DNA from: Ailurus styani
Taxonomy: Eukaryota; Chordata; Mammalia; Carnivora; Ailuridae
Reading direction: 5' to 3'
NCBI GenBank assembly: GCA_002007465.1
Contig: LNAC01000346.1
Location: forward strand, 2,059,525-2,123,524
DNA length: 64,000 bases
Each line of letters opens with the position of its first letter. Within the stretch, counting starts at the first letter, position 1. Shown in pieces: positions 26,890 through 39,510 of this stretch. The notes beneath the pieces are model-generated. The model made no database searches, was not told where the DNA came from, and was given only the letters and a program-made list of their open reading frames with translations. The position numbers and the translations under genes are program-made.

Positions 26890-27082
26890 GGGCGCCTGGG
26901 TGGCTCAGTGGGTTAAACCTCTGCCTGGGCTCAGGTCATGATCTCAGGATCCTGGGATCGAGCCCCGCCTCAGGCTCTCTGCTCAGCGGAGAGCCTGCTT
27001 CCCCCTCTCCCTCTGCCTGCCTCTCTGCCTACTTGTGATCTCTCTGTCAAACAAATGAATAAAATCTTTAAAATAAAATAAA
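26890..27082 (+). repeat. SINEC
   Basis: gggcgcctgggtggctcagt head, 'ccgcctcaggctctctgctc', and an aaatgaataaaatctttaaa tail. Confidence 0.93.
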
Positions 27083-27302
27083 ATTTCCATTGATTAAAAA
27101 AAATTTTAGTTTTGTTTTTCATTCCCAACAAACAGATGTCAATTACTGGTAGAATTTTTCTGTAGGTTTCTCCAGAAAAGGTCCTCTATTCACATGCTCA
27201 AGGAAGATATTCCTGGTGGAGGTGTCCAGAGACTATGCATTAAAATATGCACATAGACTTCCAAGGGGGAGATTAAAAATACAGTCGTAGAATAATGTTT
27301 TC

Positions 27303-27514
27303 TTTTTTTTATAAAGATTTTATTTATTTATTTGACACAGAGAGAGAGAGATTACAAGTAGGCAGAGAGGCAGGCAGAGAAGAGAGACAAGGAGAGGAGA
27401 AAGCAGGCTCCCTGCTGAGCAGAGAGCCTGATGCGGGCCTGGATCCCAGGACGCTGAGATCATGACCTGAGCCGAAAGCAGAGGCTTTAACTCACTGAGC
27501 CACCCAGGCGCCCC
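27303..27514 (-). repeat. SINEC
   Basis: Antisense copy with a perfect 15-bp duplication tagaataatgttttc at 27288-27302 and 27515-27529. Confidence 0.96.
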
Positions 27515-27899
27515 TAGAATAATGTTTTCCTGAATTTCAAGTCATATTCATAGGGCATAAGCAATGAAACAATGTTTTCCATTTATAGTTTCCCATAATT
27601 GCTTTTGTCTCACAAATGACTAGAACTCTGCTGATGACTTTGAAGGAGACACCTAAAACCGCACTATCTCTCTCTCAAATCACAGTTCAGAATTTCCAAT
27701 AGGCTGCTTAATACTGTCATTTTCCACCAATCGACTGATCTTACTGAGTTTGATTACTTAATGACATGACTTAGTTCCCAGCCTCAAAAAATCAGAATCC
27801 TTTTTAGTTCTCCTTCCTTGGTCCTTACTCTTTTTTACTGTATTTAAATAATTGGTACTTCTAAGTCTATTTCATTTCTCTCACATCAACATCCAGCTA

Positions 27900-28395
27900 A
27901 ATTTAGTCTTACAGATTTGATCATGCAAATTTTCTATCCTTCCTCCTCAAATATTTATTCCTATTTCAGCCAAGCCAAGATCCCTATTACTCCTTTTCTA
28001 AATTCCTAAAACCAACTCATAAACAACTTTGCTATGCCTTTCTCCTTCACCAATCTCTATCACATGATGCTGTCTATTATGTTTTTCCTCCTAAATCACA
28101 ATTAAGTTAGGTCAATTTTATGACCAAAATCCTCCAATGCCAATATATACTTCATTCAATAAAGTCTGAGTTTTGTCCAATGTTCAAAGTTCCCATACCC
28201 AACCTTATTCAAAATTCTTCAATGGCATATATTTCAAAAATGTCCTAATCTTATGGCATTAATAAATTTGCAATTATTTTGTCCCTTAAAAAATTAGAAG
28301 CCCTTGAAGATAAGAATAATGTCTAAATCAATGCTGTAATTCATCACCACTTCTTGCACATAAGAAGGCTAATAAACACTTAACAATTTTTCAAA
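27900..28395 (+). repeat. Probable degraded LINE-2 pieces
   Basis: Pyrimidine-rich text with 'aaaatcctccaatgccaata', 'tcaataaagtctgagttttg' and 'gcccttgaagataagaataa' follows the LINE-2 3' order loosely. Confidence 0.4.
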
Positions 28396-28599
28396 CTAGT
28401 GATTCTTTTGTGTGTTGGTTTACCTTCCTTCCATTTAAACCAGAATTTATTATGGGCTTATTAATAATTTAGAGAGGTTAATGTACCATTAGGAAACCCA
28501 ACTGTGGCTCTAATGCTCTGTAGTCATTAAAGGTTCCTGTTGTTATCTCCAAATGCTTGGGGTGGGGGGAAGGGGAAAGAGGAGGTCTGAAACAGAACA

Positions 28600-28697
28600 C
28601 TCTAGAACAGTGCTTCTTAGGATTTAACATGCTTTCAAATCAGCTGGGATTCTTGTTTCTCATTTAGAAGAGGGCCAGGGGCTGGGGTTGTTTACTT
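28600..28697 (+). mobile_element. MER5-type DNA transposon remnant, left part
   Basis: 'tagaacagtgcttcttagga' then 'caaatcagctgggattcttg' matches the non-autonomous hAT element MER5 ('cagtggttctcaa...cacctggg.a.cttgtt'). An L1 interrupts it. The right part resumes at 29054. Confidence 0.65.
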
Positions 28698-29053
28698 CTT
28701 TTTTTTTTTTTTTTAATTTTATTTTTATTCTTTGCCCAAGGGGTATAGGTCTGTGAATCATCAGGCTTACATCTTTCACAGCATTCACCAAAGCACAAAC
28801 CCTCCCCAATGTCCATAGCCCATCCACCCTATCCCTACCCTCCCACCCCCCAGTAACCCTCTGTTTTGTGAGATTAGGAGTCTCTTATGGTTTGTGTCCT
28901 TCCCCATCCCATCTTGTTTCATTATTTTCCCCTCCCTACTCCCCACGACCCCCCACCCTGCCCTTCAAGTTCCTCATATCAGAGAGATCATATGATAATT
29001 GTCTTTCTCTGATTGACTCATTTCGCTCAGCATAATACCCTCCAGTTCCAAAC
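28698..29053 (-). mobile_element. 5'-truncated carnivore L1 3' end, inside MER5
   Basis: Antisense poly-A, then 'ggtctgtgaatcatcaggct', 'cacaaaccctccccaatgtc', and finally antisense ORF2 end 'tttcgctcagcataataccc' and 'tccagttcc'. About 356 bp. It splits the MER5-type element. No clear target duplication seen. Confidence 0.88.
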
Positions 29054-29110
29054 AAGCTCCCAGATTACGCTGATGCTACGGATCCTTGAACCAAAGCTGG
29101 AGCAGAAAAG
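29054..29110 (+). mobile_element. MER5-type DNA transposon remnant, right part
   Basis: 'aacaagctcccagattacgc' and 'tgatgctacggatccttgaa' correspond to the MER5 phrase 'aacaagctcccaggtgatgctgatgctgctggtcc', continuing the element interrupted at 28697. Confidence 0.65.
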
Positions 29111-29649
29111 CTCCAGGGCAAAGGGAACTCACTGCACTGAAGAGTAGAGCTGGACCCTTCCCTCTTCTCCACACTAGGATTTCTTGCAAACCCTTAGAAC
29201 ATAGATGGCAGATTACTTTTTTTTCTTTCCCTTTTTTTCCCTACATTGGTCAATCCTCATATCCCTAACTTATTCTAAATTAACCTAACTTAAATTATAA
29301 CTAACTTAATTGCTATAAGTGAAAAATGACCTTCTTGATTTAAATCAATGATACATGAGCTATTCCCCCTCAGTTTTCTCTTACAAAGAATGGTAGTACG
29401 TATACTTAATATACATTAACCTGAAAGGAAGATGCAAAAATGACAAATAATGATTTATTCTTGACTCTCAAGTAAATTACCTATTACACATAGCAGCAGA
29501 AATTCTAACAGATTTGCCTAAATACAATTGTATTTGTATAGACCTTCCATTTTTACTTCAATTAATTCAATAATATATTGTTTGGACTCTCTTTGAAACC
29601 TGTCATAATATTCATTTGGTGCTCTGTAACTTTCAGGGAGATTTCCCTC

Positions 29650-29800
29650 TTTTATTTAATTTGATCCTCAAGGAGAACCAGAGGATTATCACTATTTTCC
29701 AGATGAGAAAACCTAGACTCAGAAAGAGCAAATCATCGTTCTAATGAACAGTACATGCCAGAGAAACAGCTAAAATCGAGGTCTTCTGACTTGAAGCCCC
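29650..29800 (+). repeat. MIR fragment
   Basis: 'attttccagatgagaaaacc' followed by 'tagactcagaaagagcaaat' is the MIR 'cagatgaggaaactgaggca' core. Confidence 0.7.
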
Positions 29801-31125
29801 GTCAACCACTACAGCTATATTTTATATTTGAAGATTTAGCATTTACTTAGAAAAACAAGATTCTTTTTCAAAACAACTCTACTTACATTTTTACGGAATG
29901 TACCCACAGACAATTTCTATTGCTTCTTCCACTTCATCATTCCACTGGGATTACTGAAATATTTATCTTATTTTCTTGACTCTGTCTGGCTCACTGTAGC
30001 TTCAAACAAACCTCTTTATGAGTATCTCTCTTTGGAAGTAAAAAGCACTTAGTTCTAATATATGCCTCTTTTAATTAATAGGATTAAATCAGCATGTTTA
30101 AAGAACTCTTACAAAAATGCTAAATATATATTACTAGTTAAGAAGCAGAGAGACAATTTGTCAAATTTTCTGTGAAAAAAGAGACATTGATTTTTAAAAT
30201 GACCTTAAACTTATATTTTTACACAGGTATTGAAAGAATCTCATTGTAAAAATTCCTTTAATACGACCCAAGGAATTAGAGCCAAATTTTAGGTAAGTGA
30301 AGTCCTAAAACAAGAAGTTGCATATACAAAATTTTATCTCCTTAATAATTTATGGAATAGTAAACCAACCATATATAACATCTGTTGAAAAGGAACTTTT
30401 TTAACCAAAAAAAGAGCTGACTGGGTTTAATCCCAGATAAAAATTGCCTTTACTTCAGCAATGACCATCCTAAAGTCCCTCCCAGGTTCACGCATAGCCA
30501 AAGACACAACTTAAGTGTCTCATGATTTAGCTCTCTTTTACCCTGCTCGGAGGACATTGCTGACCTTTGTAGATCTCACTGATGACCTTGTAGATTTTTA
30601 TACATCTTCTTAATTCCAAGAATTTTTTGTGTGTGATACTTCTATGGCAATATTACATAATATATGTTGGACTTTACTTTATTGTGTAACTTCTATCACT
30701 TTGTGAACCTCCAAAATCAATGTTTAGAACAGTGCTCAAATACAGTGTTAAATAGATTTTAATTATTATTCATAGGCTTGGATGCAGGCGAATTGTAGTA
30801 TAAATACCGTTGAACTGAAAGCAGGAGACTGGGATCAGTTTGTTGTTGTTGTTGTTGTTTTTTAATTATTTCTTATGTGACTTTGGGATTGTTATTTTAC
30901 GTTTCTGGAGTTTTCTTTCCAAATCTTTATCAATTTTCTAAACATATATACTGCTTAAAACCTATAACACTGTATCAAACCAAACACATTCCTCCTTAAA
31001 CATAGTTTTCTGTTTGACCTTTCTTTCCATCTAGACAATAGCTGACACTGACAATGACCCAGATAATATGCAGTTTATTATGCAAAATAAGCCAGTTTCA
31101 TTCACATTTGTTCTAAAAATAGCCT

Positions 31126-31250
31126 GGGGCACCTAAGGTGGCTTAGTTAAGCATCAGATTCTTGATCGCTGAGTTGTGAGTTCAAGCACCACACTGGGCT
31201 CTACACTGGCCAGGGAGCCCACTTAAAAAAATTAAATTAAATTAAATTAA
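31126..31250 (+). repeat. Short SINEC (old subfamily)
   Basis: ggggcacctaaggtggctta head, ends 'ccagggagcccacttaaaaa' followed by ATTAA units. Lacks the CT-rich domain, like the copy at 19831. Confidence 0.85.
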
Positions 31251-31429
31251 AAAACATAAAATTACCCTGTTTTTAGAGAAAAGGATGGAGTTTCATCAAT
31301 GTTTTTGTCAGTAAGGTATGGATTATCTCACATCTCTTCTGAATCATGGATTATTTCTCTCCTAGATATTTCAACTAAAATACAAATATGGTGTTATTCA
31401 ATTCATGAAAAAAAAATCTCTTGATTTTA

Positions 31430-32905
31430 TTTTTCTTCCAGCTACAACTGCCTATGTCTCCATTATAGGAAAAATCCTTGAAAGAATTATCTATAATTAT
31501 CCACAGCTCTTAAGTATCCATCCTAACTGTGCCTTGGCTTTTCCACTCAAATACACTGCCTTTATCAAGGTCAACAGTGAACTTCTGTTGTTGAATTTAA
31601 TGTTAAATTTTACTTGTTATCTTTGAAGACACATTAGCCAAATATGACACTGCTGATAATCCCTTTTCCTTTACTTTCTTCATTGACTTCCTGTGTACTA
31701 CAACTACTGATTTTCCTCCTACATGGGCACTTCTTTTCAGTTCACTTTGATGCTCATTCTTCTTTTCTCTATTTTCCTTGCTTGAAAGAATCCCAGAACT
31801 CAATCCTTCAAATTCTTCTATATCCCTTAGTTATCTTACAGAGTCTCGTGGATTTAAAAATTTCTGTAGGCTAACTGCCAAATTCATATCTCCAATGATA
31901 TGTTCCATAAACTCCATCAATTATATACTCAAATGCCTTCCTGTCATCTCACTTAGACATCTAATAGTCTTGTCTTCTCAAACAAATATGTCCACTTGAT
32001 TACCCCCCCCCAAAAATCTACTTCTTTTCACAGTCTTCACTATTTCAATTAATGGTATCTCCATCCTTAAGTTAAAACAAAACAAAACAAAAGATGGGAG
32101 TCAGATTTGACTCCTCTATCTTTTCCTTCATACCCTATCCATCAAAAAATCCTGTCAGCTCTACCTACGTATCATCTCCTACCTCCACTGTAACTTGTCT
32201 GGCCCAAAGAGCATCATTTTTCACCTGTGTTATTATAACATGTCTGTTTTCCTGAATTCTCCCTTGCAGTATATTTACAACACAGAAACCAGGATGATCC
32301 TGTAACAATGAGTCAGATTAAGTCACCTCTGTGCCAAAATTCTCCAGTATGATTTCCATAACACTCAGACTAAAAGCCAATATTTTAACAATGACAACAG
32401 TGGAAGGATCTAATCCTTTTTTTCCTCCTATTAATTCTCTGGTTTAGTCAAACTTTTTTCCCCCATCCAACTGTTTTTCAGTCATACTGTCTTCCTTAGG
32501 ATCCTTAAACATGGCAGACACATTTTCACCTCATAACCTTTGTATTTGATGTTCCTTTTGCCAAAAAGTATTGCTTTCCCAAGTATCTCCATAATTCGCA
32601 ACAGCAATTTCTTTAAGTATTTGTGAAAACATCCCTCTCTCAGTGAGCTCTTTTCCATACCACCACATTTGACTACCACACCCCCACCATTCTCTAGCTA
32701 ACTTTCCTGATTGGTTTCTCTCCATAGCATTTTTATCTTCTATTTTGCTATGCAGTGTACTTATGTATGGTCTGACTTTCCATATCAGCATATAAACCAC
32801 ATGATGACAGGGATTTTTGCCACTTTTATTTGCTGCCAAAACAAGGCCAGAAATGTAATGGGCATGCAGAAACTATTGTTATTAACTGCTGACAGTTAAA
32901 TATCG
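31430..32905 (+). mobile_element. Long degraded LINE-2 fragment (end of reverse transcriptase ORF through 3' UTR)
   Basis: Consecutive segments follow LINE-2 in order: 'actgcctttatcaaggtcaa', 'tttaaaaatttctgtaggct', 'tttgactcctctatcttttc', 'ccatcaaaaaatcctgtcag', 'aaccaggatgatcctgtaac', 'actcagactaaaagccaata', 'ccctctctcagtgagctctt' and 'accacatgatgacagggatt'. About 1.4 kb is unusually long for a LINE-2 relic. Broken short frames on the plus strand (for instance around 31405-31626 and 31644-31999) are decayed LINE-2 reverse transcriptase coding sequence, not genes. Confidence 0.82.
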
Positions 32906-33174
32906 CATACACAGTAAGATTATCCTTGAACTCTTAAAACTACAGAAGCCCAACTGAACAGCCTCAGTTTAGAGAACATACATCTGGGAAAACAAGTAAC
33001 TCCATTCAAATATGGCACATCTACCAAAATTAAACCATCAATGACTTGCTTTATAGAAAAATACATATATTACATGAGAATTCTTACTATAAGATTGATA
33101 ACGCTTCTTCACTAAGTACTTAGGGGGAGGTATTCAGAGCAAGCCAGCTTCTTTTCCCATGAATTTGACAACAA

Positions 33175-33460
33175 AAATGCCCACTTTAGAATACATCATG
33201 AGCTCTGAACCCCTGAGTGGTTTTTTTTTTTTTAAGATTTTATTTATTTATTTCACAGAGGGAGAGAGATCACAAGGAGGCAGANAGGAGGAAGCAGGCT
33301 CCCTGCTGAGCAGAGAGCCCGATGCGGGCCTCGATCCCAGGACCCTGGGATCATGACCTGAGCCGAAGGCAGCGGCTTTAACCCACTGAGCCACCCAGGT
33401 ACCCAAATGCCCACTTTAGAATACATCATGAGCTCTGAACCCCTGANAACCCCTGAGTGG
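33175..33460 (-). repeat. SINEC copy within a duplicated assembly seam
   Basis: Unique sequence 'aaatgcccactttagaatac' through 'gaacccctga' occurs at 33175 and again at 33415, offset 240 bp. Single Ns lie at 33285 (inside an antisense SINEC) and 33447 (just before a third partial start 'aacccctgagtgg'). The SINEC portion is about 33222-33410. The arrangement is best read as unmerged contig ends. Confidence 0.85.
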
Positions 33461-33662
33461 TTTTTTTTTTTTTAAGATTTTATTTATTTATTTCACAGAG
33501 GGAGAGAGATCACAAGGAGGCAGAGAGGCAGGCAGAGAGAGAGAGGGAAGCAGGCTCCCCGCTGAGCAGGGAGCCCAGATGCGGGCCTCGATCCCAGGAC
33601 CTGAGATCATGACCTGAGCTGAAAGCAGAGGCTTTAACCCACTGAGCCACCCAGGCGCCCCC
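33461..33662 (-). repeat. SINEC
   Basis: Antisense copy. The sequence cccctgagtggtttt appears both before its T-tract and after its head (from about 33661), a target duplication that marks this as the genuine copy at the site. Confidence 0.93.
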
Positions 33663-34019
33663 CCTGAGTGGTTTTATGATTCATTTTAACCCACTCTGAG
33701 GGTTACCAACCAATCAAAGACACTACTCTTATCAAGGCCAACAATGATCTTTTTAACTGTAAGGGCTTATTAACTACTAGAAGACCCCAATAGTAAAACT
33801 ACTGGAAAGTACCTTTAATAAATTCACAATCTATGGATGGTACTTAACTGAAGGAAACTAACTCTAGTAGAAAATGCTTTGGGACTAAGTAGAAGCTATT
33901 TTAATATATGTTGTAAACAAGTGGGATCTACATAATATTTTTTGAAGTTGTTTCCAGAAGGAAACCTTTGGTCTGCAACCATTCATATGGAGCAAGATAA
34001 TAACATTTCACAAAAAATA

Positions 34020-34200
34020 ATAATTGACAGCATTTATTAAATGCTTACTAAGCCAAACACTGTTTGAGGTGCTTTACATGGGTCAAAACACCTTAACAAT
34101 ATCCTGATTGGAATTAAATAAATTAATGCATTTAGATTAACTGTTACACTTACTGTGTTATGAATAAGAAAAGGGCAGCACAGAAGATAAACATTCAGAT
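34020..34200 (+). repeat. MIR fragment
   Basis: 'gacagcatttattaaatgct', 'ccaaacactgtttgaggtgc' and 'tttacatgggtcaaaacacc' match MIR well. Confidence 0.8.
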
Positions 34201-37200
34201 ATCTCACAACTAGTATTAACAGTTAAAATCTCAGCAGTTTGGCTTTCTTCACTGTTACATCATGCTGAATCAAGGTAATAGAACTAATGTTAGACTAGTC
34301 AAATCAAATAAGTTACATGAGTCAAATAACTATGAATCTCTTCCTGAGACACATGCTATATTTCACAGCTAAATAAAGTAATTTATAAATAAAGAAAAGT
34401 GTACAGATTAATCCACTCATTTCTCAGAAGATTCCAACAAACCAAAGAGGCATTCTATTAAATACATTGTTTTAGTTATACAATAGAAGAAAAAGTTTTA
34501 AAGGTGATTTCAAGTTTTTCTTGCCTATGAAAATATGTGTAAGTTTTGGAGAATCAAAAAAGTGTACTTTGATAGTTATTGAGAAGAACATATTGCCCAA
34601 AAAGTAATGGTAAAAACTTATATATATTTTTTGTATCTGATATCTGCGTTCCAGAATAATGGTTCCCTCAAGGACACCAGGTAGCAAAAACCTAGGCCTT
34701 GAACTACAGAGATAAAAACACACAACTTAATTTTGCCACTTAATATATGCTTCTCGTTTTGGGGCAAACCTTCAGGCTCTGAGTCTCAGAGTTTCTTAAC
34801 TAAAAAATAGGTACAAAAACAATGGTTTTCAGGGTATCCTAAAACAGATACAACAAAGTTCAAGTAGGGTCCTTGGAGCCTGACTCTCTTGTTTTATATT
34901 TTTTTATAGCACTTCGCACTATTTGAGATCATATTCATTTATTTGTTTACCTGTTCTTTGTCTCCTTATCTGGAAAAGAAATTCAAAGTGAACAGTGACT
35001 TTTCTCGAACCTAATGAACAGTGGTTGCTCTGTACATATTTGCAGAATGGGTGAATATATGGTAACTACTAAGTGGCGTAGTTTCCTTCCTCATGTCTAA
35101 TATGTGGGAGTTTAGTGTTAACTGCCGGTGTTTTGTGGGTTTACTGTGATTCTTTGAGATAGCAAGAGTTTTAGGGTGAAAATATTCAAATGGAATTAAT
35201 AGCTGAATTCTCTTTATTCCAGGTTCAAAAGGATGTGGTAAGAAAAAAGACTACATGTATGAGATACATGCATATACATGTATCATATATGTACACATGT
35301 GTAATACATATATCATAAGACATTCACATGTAAATTAGTACTAAAATCTAAAATTAGGAAAGGAAAAAGGCTAAAGAGACTATGCAAAAAAGAAAAAATT
35401 ATGGAAGAAAATCCTACAATTCATAGTAAGAAATGAGACTTTTTATATTAGTTAACTTTCATTTTTCTTCTCATATTTCAAAATTTTTGTCCATTTCTTC
35501 TTTATCTGTGTTACCTACATCATTTTTTTGGTTTTCCAGACAAATAACATCACAGATAATAACGATTCCTGGGTATACATATCCTTAACTCAAATAAGTT
35601 CCCTCACAATAATTGTGAAATACAGAATATTTACACTATTACAGGACTGAAATCTGTCATCTCCCAAAAGTTATTTTTACTACATCTGAAGTATGAACTG
35701 TACACATATGTATCACTGTGAGAAGCCCACCTCGTGAGGCAAAATATCTATAATAAACTTATAACATGAAATCCAGAAATATAGAACATCCTGATCTTTA
35801 AGCTTCCTTGTTATTCAAGAAACAGATTTAGTATGCATACATGTGCAAGAATTCAAAATATGCAACTGGAGGGAAATCTCTTTACAACACAATAGAACCA
35901 AAGGAGCTCCTGGGGATTCAGAGGTACAAAGCTAAGTCTTTGTCAAACAGCATTCTTTGGATAAAATGGTTATTATACTTTCTTTTGGCCTTTAAGAAAT
36001 CCCTCAAAATAATGCAGCTGTTCAAAGTAGGTAACTCTACTGATACTGGCTGCATCTCTGGTCAGCCTCTAAGGAAGCATGAACCATTGAAAGCAAAGAA
36101 GACAAAGCTAAGTCTGTGACCACAACAATTATTTTTGAAAACAAAATTAATTTTTCACTTTAGCTGCTTTTTCTAACCTCACATTCTGGGAGTGTTTTGA
36201 TGCCCAAAGCACAAACTTTAGACTCTCCCAAAGCTATCTAAGCAATGGGTGGTACCGGCTGATCTCAATTCATTAGTCAGGCTCAGAAGAGAAGGAAAAT
36301 GCCAAGAGAGACTTATGATTATTATCTCAGAAGCAGGAATGTGGTATACAGGCAATTTCCATCACCATAACCCCAAAACTGGCAGGAATTTTGTATGTCG
36401 TAACTATTTATTCTGGAATAGCCCACTTAAAAATAGTGGGATTTAACCTACTTTCCTCTGAAACTCTCCGATATGGTATAGAAAAGATGGAAAGAGAAGC
36501 TGTTCACATGCTTGGAAGTGGGTGGGAAATGTGGATGTGGTAAGGCGGAACAGATGATTTCCAAAGAGAAGATGCCATATTCTTTAAAGTGGAAAGAGGA
36601 GTGCCCTGTAAGGGTTGTGAATACTTCCCCTGGCAAAGATGAGTAGCTTAATAGGGGTGTGTGTGTGTATTTTTGAGGGTGGGTCGGGAGATATGTGTAA
36701 TTCTTATCCTGCATTCCATCTTTGCTACTGCCTCCCAGACTTTGACATGTAAATTACCTAAATGTAGAGAAAAACCTGAAAAATATAGCACTTGGAAAGT
36801 GTAATGTAAGAACCATCAAAAGAGTAGTTCTTATTGCATTTACTCCAACACTTAGACCAGTTCCCCTTTTATACAAGAACTAGGTGCTGAGAGGAGTGAC
36901 AGTCGATACAGAGATAACTAAAACAAGATTTTGAACTCATAGGGTTGATCCCAACTCCAAAAACATACTAATGCAAAAACAGAACAAAACAAAAAGATCT
37001 CTAACTAGATGAACTAACTAGTAGCAGCTGTATGGAATTAATTAATGATGTTTTTCTATCTGTAGAGATTGATTTATTTTCCAATGATCAAATACCACAT
37101 TTGCGTTAATATTTTACAATGACTTCTAAGAAATCGTGATTATGACCTAAATGATCACAATGACAATCTATTTTTTCCCATACATTTATCAAAAGGCACA

Positions 37201-37424
37201 ACATCTCACAAGTCTGTAGATCTCTTTTGGCCACCCAGTGATCTTAACTAGAGCATCTGTCCTTCTTCAACCCTTGACTCTGTTAATTTTGACAACTGAA
37301 AATCATACCATCTGTCAAATAGGAGCATGGTGCTGCAGTCAACGTTCAAGTTCATTCTGGTCGGTAAGTGCCTCAGTGAAGAACTGTTAATGACCAGGAC
37401 CTAAGAAACAGGATCAGGCACCTG

Positions 37425-37640
37425 GGCTCTATGCAGCATGAGGATGACTCAGGGGCTGGGTCATGACTCAGTCTGAGACCCTGGCAAATTTCTTAGTTTC
37501 TCAGTACCTTGGCATCCTCACATAAGGGAAGGGGATGATAATAATTCCCACCATACCTGGTGGTGGTGAGGATGAAATGACGACACACAGTCCTTATACC
37601 AATGCTTAACTCATAATGAATCTTCAGTGACTGTTAACTA
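37425..37640 (+). repeat. MIR
   Basis: 'agaccctggcaaatttctta', 'tctcagtaccttggcatcct', 'ggatgataataattcccacc' and 'gtgaggatgaaatgacgaca' give most of a MIR in order. Confidence 0.82.
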
Positions 37641-38379
37641 TTAAAGTTTCTTTGCAAGCCTGATTTATTTTGCGTTGTTCACAGATATCAATGCAGTGTT
37701 CTGATGTTATTCATTGTATCATAGGAACCAGAGAGAACTCCCCTCTTTCCCCTTCAATCTCTTTATTTTCAAACTTCCTGCATCTCTATCTCTTTTTTTT
37801 TCATTGTTTGGAGTTTAATATTTGTTTTCTGTTCCTTTTCTTAAGATGAATTTTGAAGACAAATATACAAATCTGACTTGTGCATATGACGGGTTGTGAA
37901 GAAGCCATATAATTGAGTAATCAGATCCCTTATTAGGATAAAGAACTGTTCCATAATCCCAGAAAGATTTCCCTCATATCTCTTCCCTGTTAATCCTCCC
38001 TTCGACCACACAGAGGCAAATTTCTATTTTTTTCCTTTTTATCTGTTTTAAAAACCCTAGAAATATATAAGAACTCAAAAATAATATGTTGCCCTAACTC
38101 TTTAATTCATGAGATATTAAATTCCAAACAAATGCCAACATATGATATGTGTAATGGGTGTAATGCTAATTCCATTTCCACTGACATTCAACATCAAGTT
38201 AGGTTTTATTATTGATATTTCATTTGAGTTCAGTAAGTAACTTGTCTTAAAGATCAGAGGATATTAAAACTGCAGGCATAATTTTTCCCTCCCAAGTTCA
38301 GAATGAAGGAGTATAAGTCCTCTACATTCCTCTCATTACTTGAAGTATGAAAGAAGTCAGGAAAAGAAAAGAAAAGAAA

Positions 38380-38609
38380 AATCTTATTTATTTATTTATT
38401 TATTTTTAAAGATTTTATTTATTTATTTGACAGGGAGAGACACAGCAAGAGAGGGAACACCAGCAGCGGGAGTGAAAGAGGGAGAAGCAGGCTTTCCGGC
38501 AGAGCAGGGAGCCCAATGCGGGGCTCGACGCGGGGCTGGATCCCAGGACCCTGGGATCATGACCTGAGCTGAAGGCAGACACTTAATGACTGAGCCACCC
38601 AGGCGCCCC
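38380..38609 (-). repeat. SINEC
   Basis: Antisense copy with an extended TTTA tail. Flanked by agaaaagaaa-type duplication (about 38360-38379 and 38609-38620). Confidence 0.93.
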
Positions 38610-38658
38610 AAGAAAAGAAATAGCTTTAAGCATAAAACCTGGCACGCTCTCTTTCTCT

Positions 38659-38683
38659 GTGAATGTCTGTCTGTCTGTCTATA
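38659..38683 (+). repeat. Short (TGTC)n simple repeat
   Basis: tgtctgtctgtctgtct units. It is short and probably not highly variable. Confidence 0.8.
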
Positions 38684-38916
38684 CACACAAACATACACAT
38701 ACATAAGATGGCTAAATATAACTCATATAAACTTTGCTTTTATATTAATGTAAACATCTTAAAACAATTACCTTAGCAGATTTCCTTTCTTAAATAGTTT
38801 TTCACTACTATATTTCAAGCCTTTCATGGGGTCTTTTTAAAATAATAAATACGTATATGTTTGAGATCTTGAAGGTACCTTAGTGTGATAATTTTTTAAG
38901 ATATCTTACTGTGTTT

Positions 38917-39142
38917 ATTTTTGTTTATTTATTTATTTATTTTTAAAAGATTTTATTTATTCATTTGACACAGAGAGAGAGAGATTACAAGTCGGCAGAG
39001 AGGCAGGCAGAGAGAGAGGAGAGAGAAGGAAGCAGGCTCCCTGCTGAGCAGAGAGCCCGACGTGGGCCTCGATCCCAGGACCCTGGGATCATGACCTGAG
39101 CCAAAGGCAGCGGCTTTAACCCACTGAGCCACCCAGGCGCCC
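38917..39142 (-). repeat. SINEC close to the SEMA3D donor
   Basis: Antisense with respect to the plus strand, hence in the same orientation as SEMA3D. It lies about 370 bp inside the intron from the first coding exon's donor. Duplication tcttactgtgttta / tctcactgtgttta (38903-38916 and 39143-39156). Confidence 0.94.
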
Positions 39143-39510
39143 TCTCACTGTGTTTAAATATAAATTGCCTTGAACTAGTGATAAACTAATTAGTATGAGG
39201 CATATGAAATTAATTTTTAGGGACTGACTTGTTTTAATACAAAACTGATTATAACCTACGGACCAAAATCTCCTAATTATGCTAATCAGTAGTTGATCAT
39301 TGTAAATAATGAGCTGAAAAGTGTACATGAACACCTTTGGCACCATTTTCCTCACAAAAGTAAGAAATAATTGGGCTTTGTGTTCTATAATAACACAGTT
39401 TTATTAACTGATGCCAATACTATAAACATTTCACTGAAGTCAGTATGCATTTCTAAGTAAAAGAAATACAGTAATCAAAAAGACAATCTGAAGAACATTT
39501 GCACACGTAC

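Noticed and set aside
31405..31999. Several short plus-strand frames that look mildly protein-like
   Set aside because: They are decayed LINE-2 reverse transcriptase sequence with frame breaks, not host genes.
32531..32839. 102-residue minus-strand frame
   Set aside because: It is antisense to the LINE-2 3' end, with no recognisable domain or splice context.
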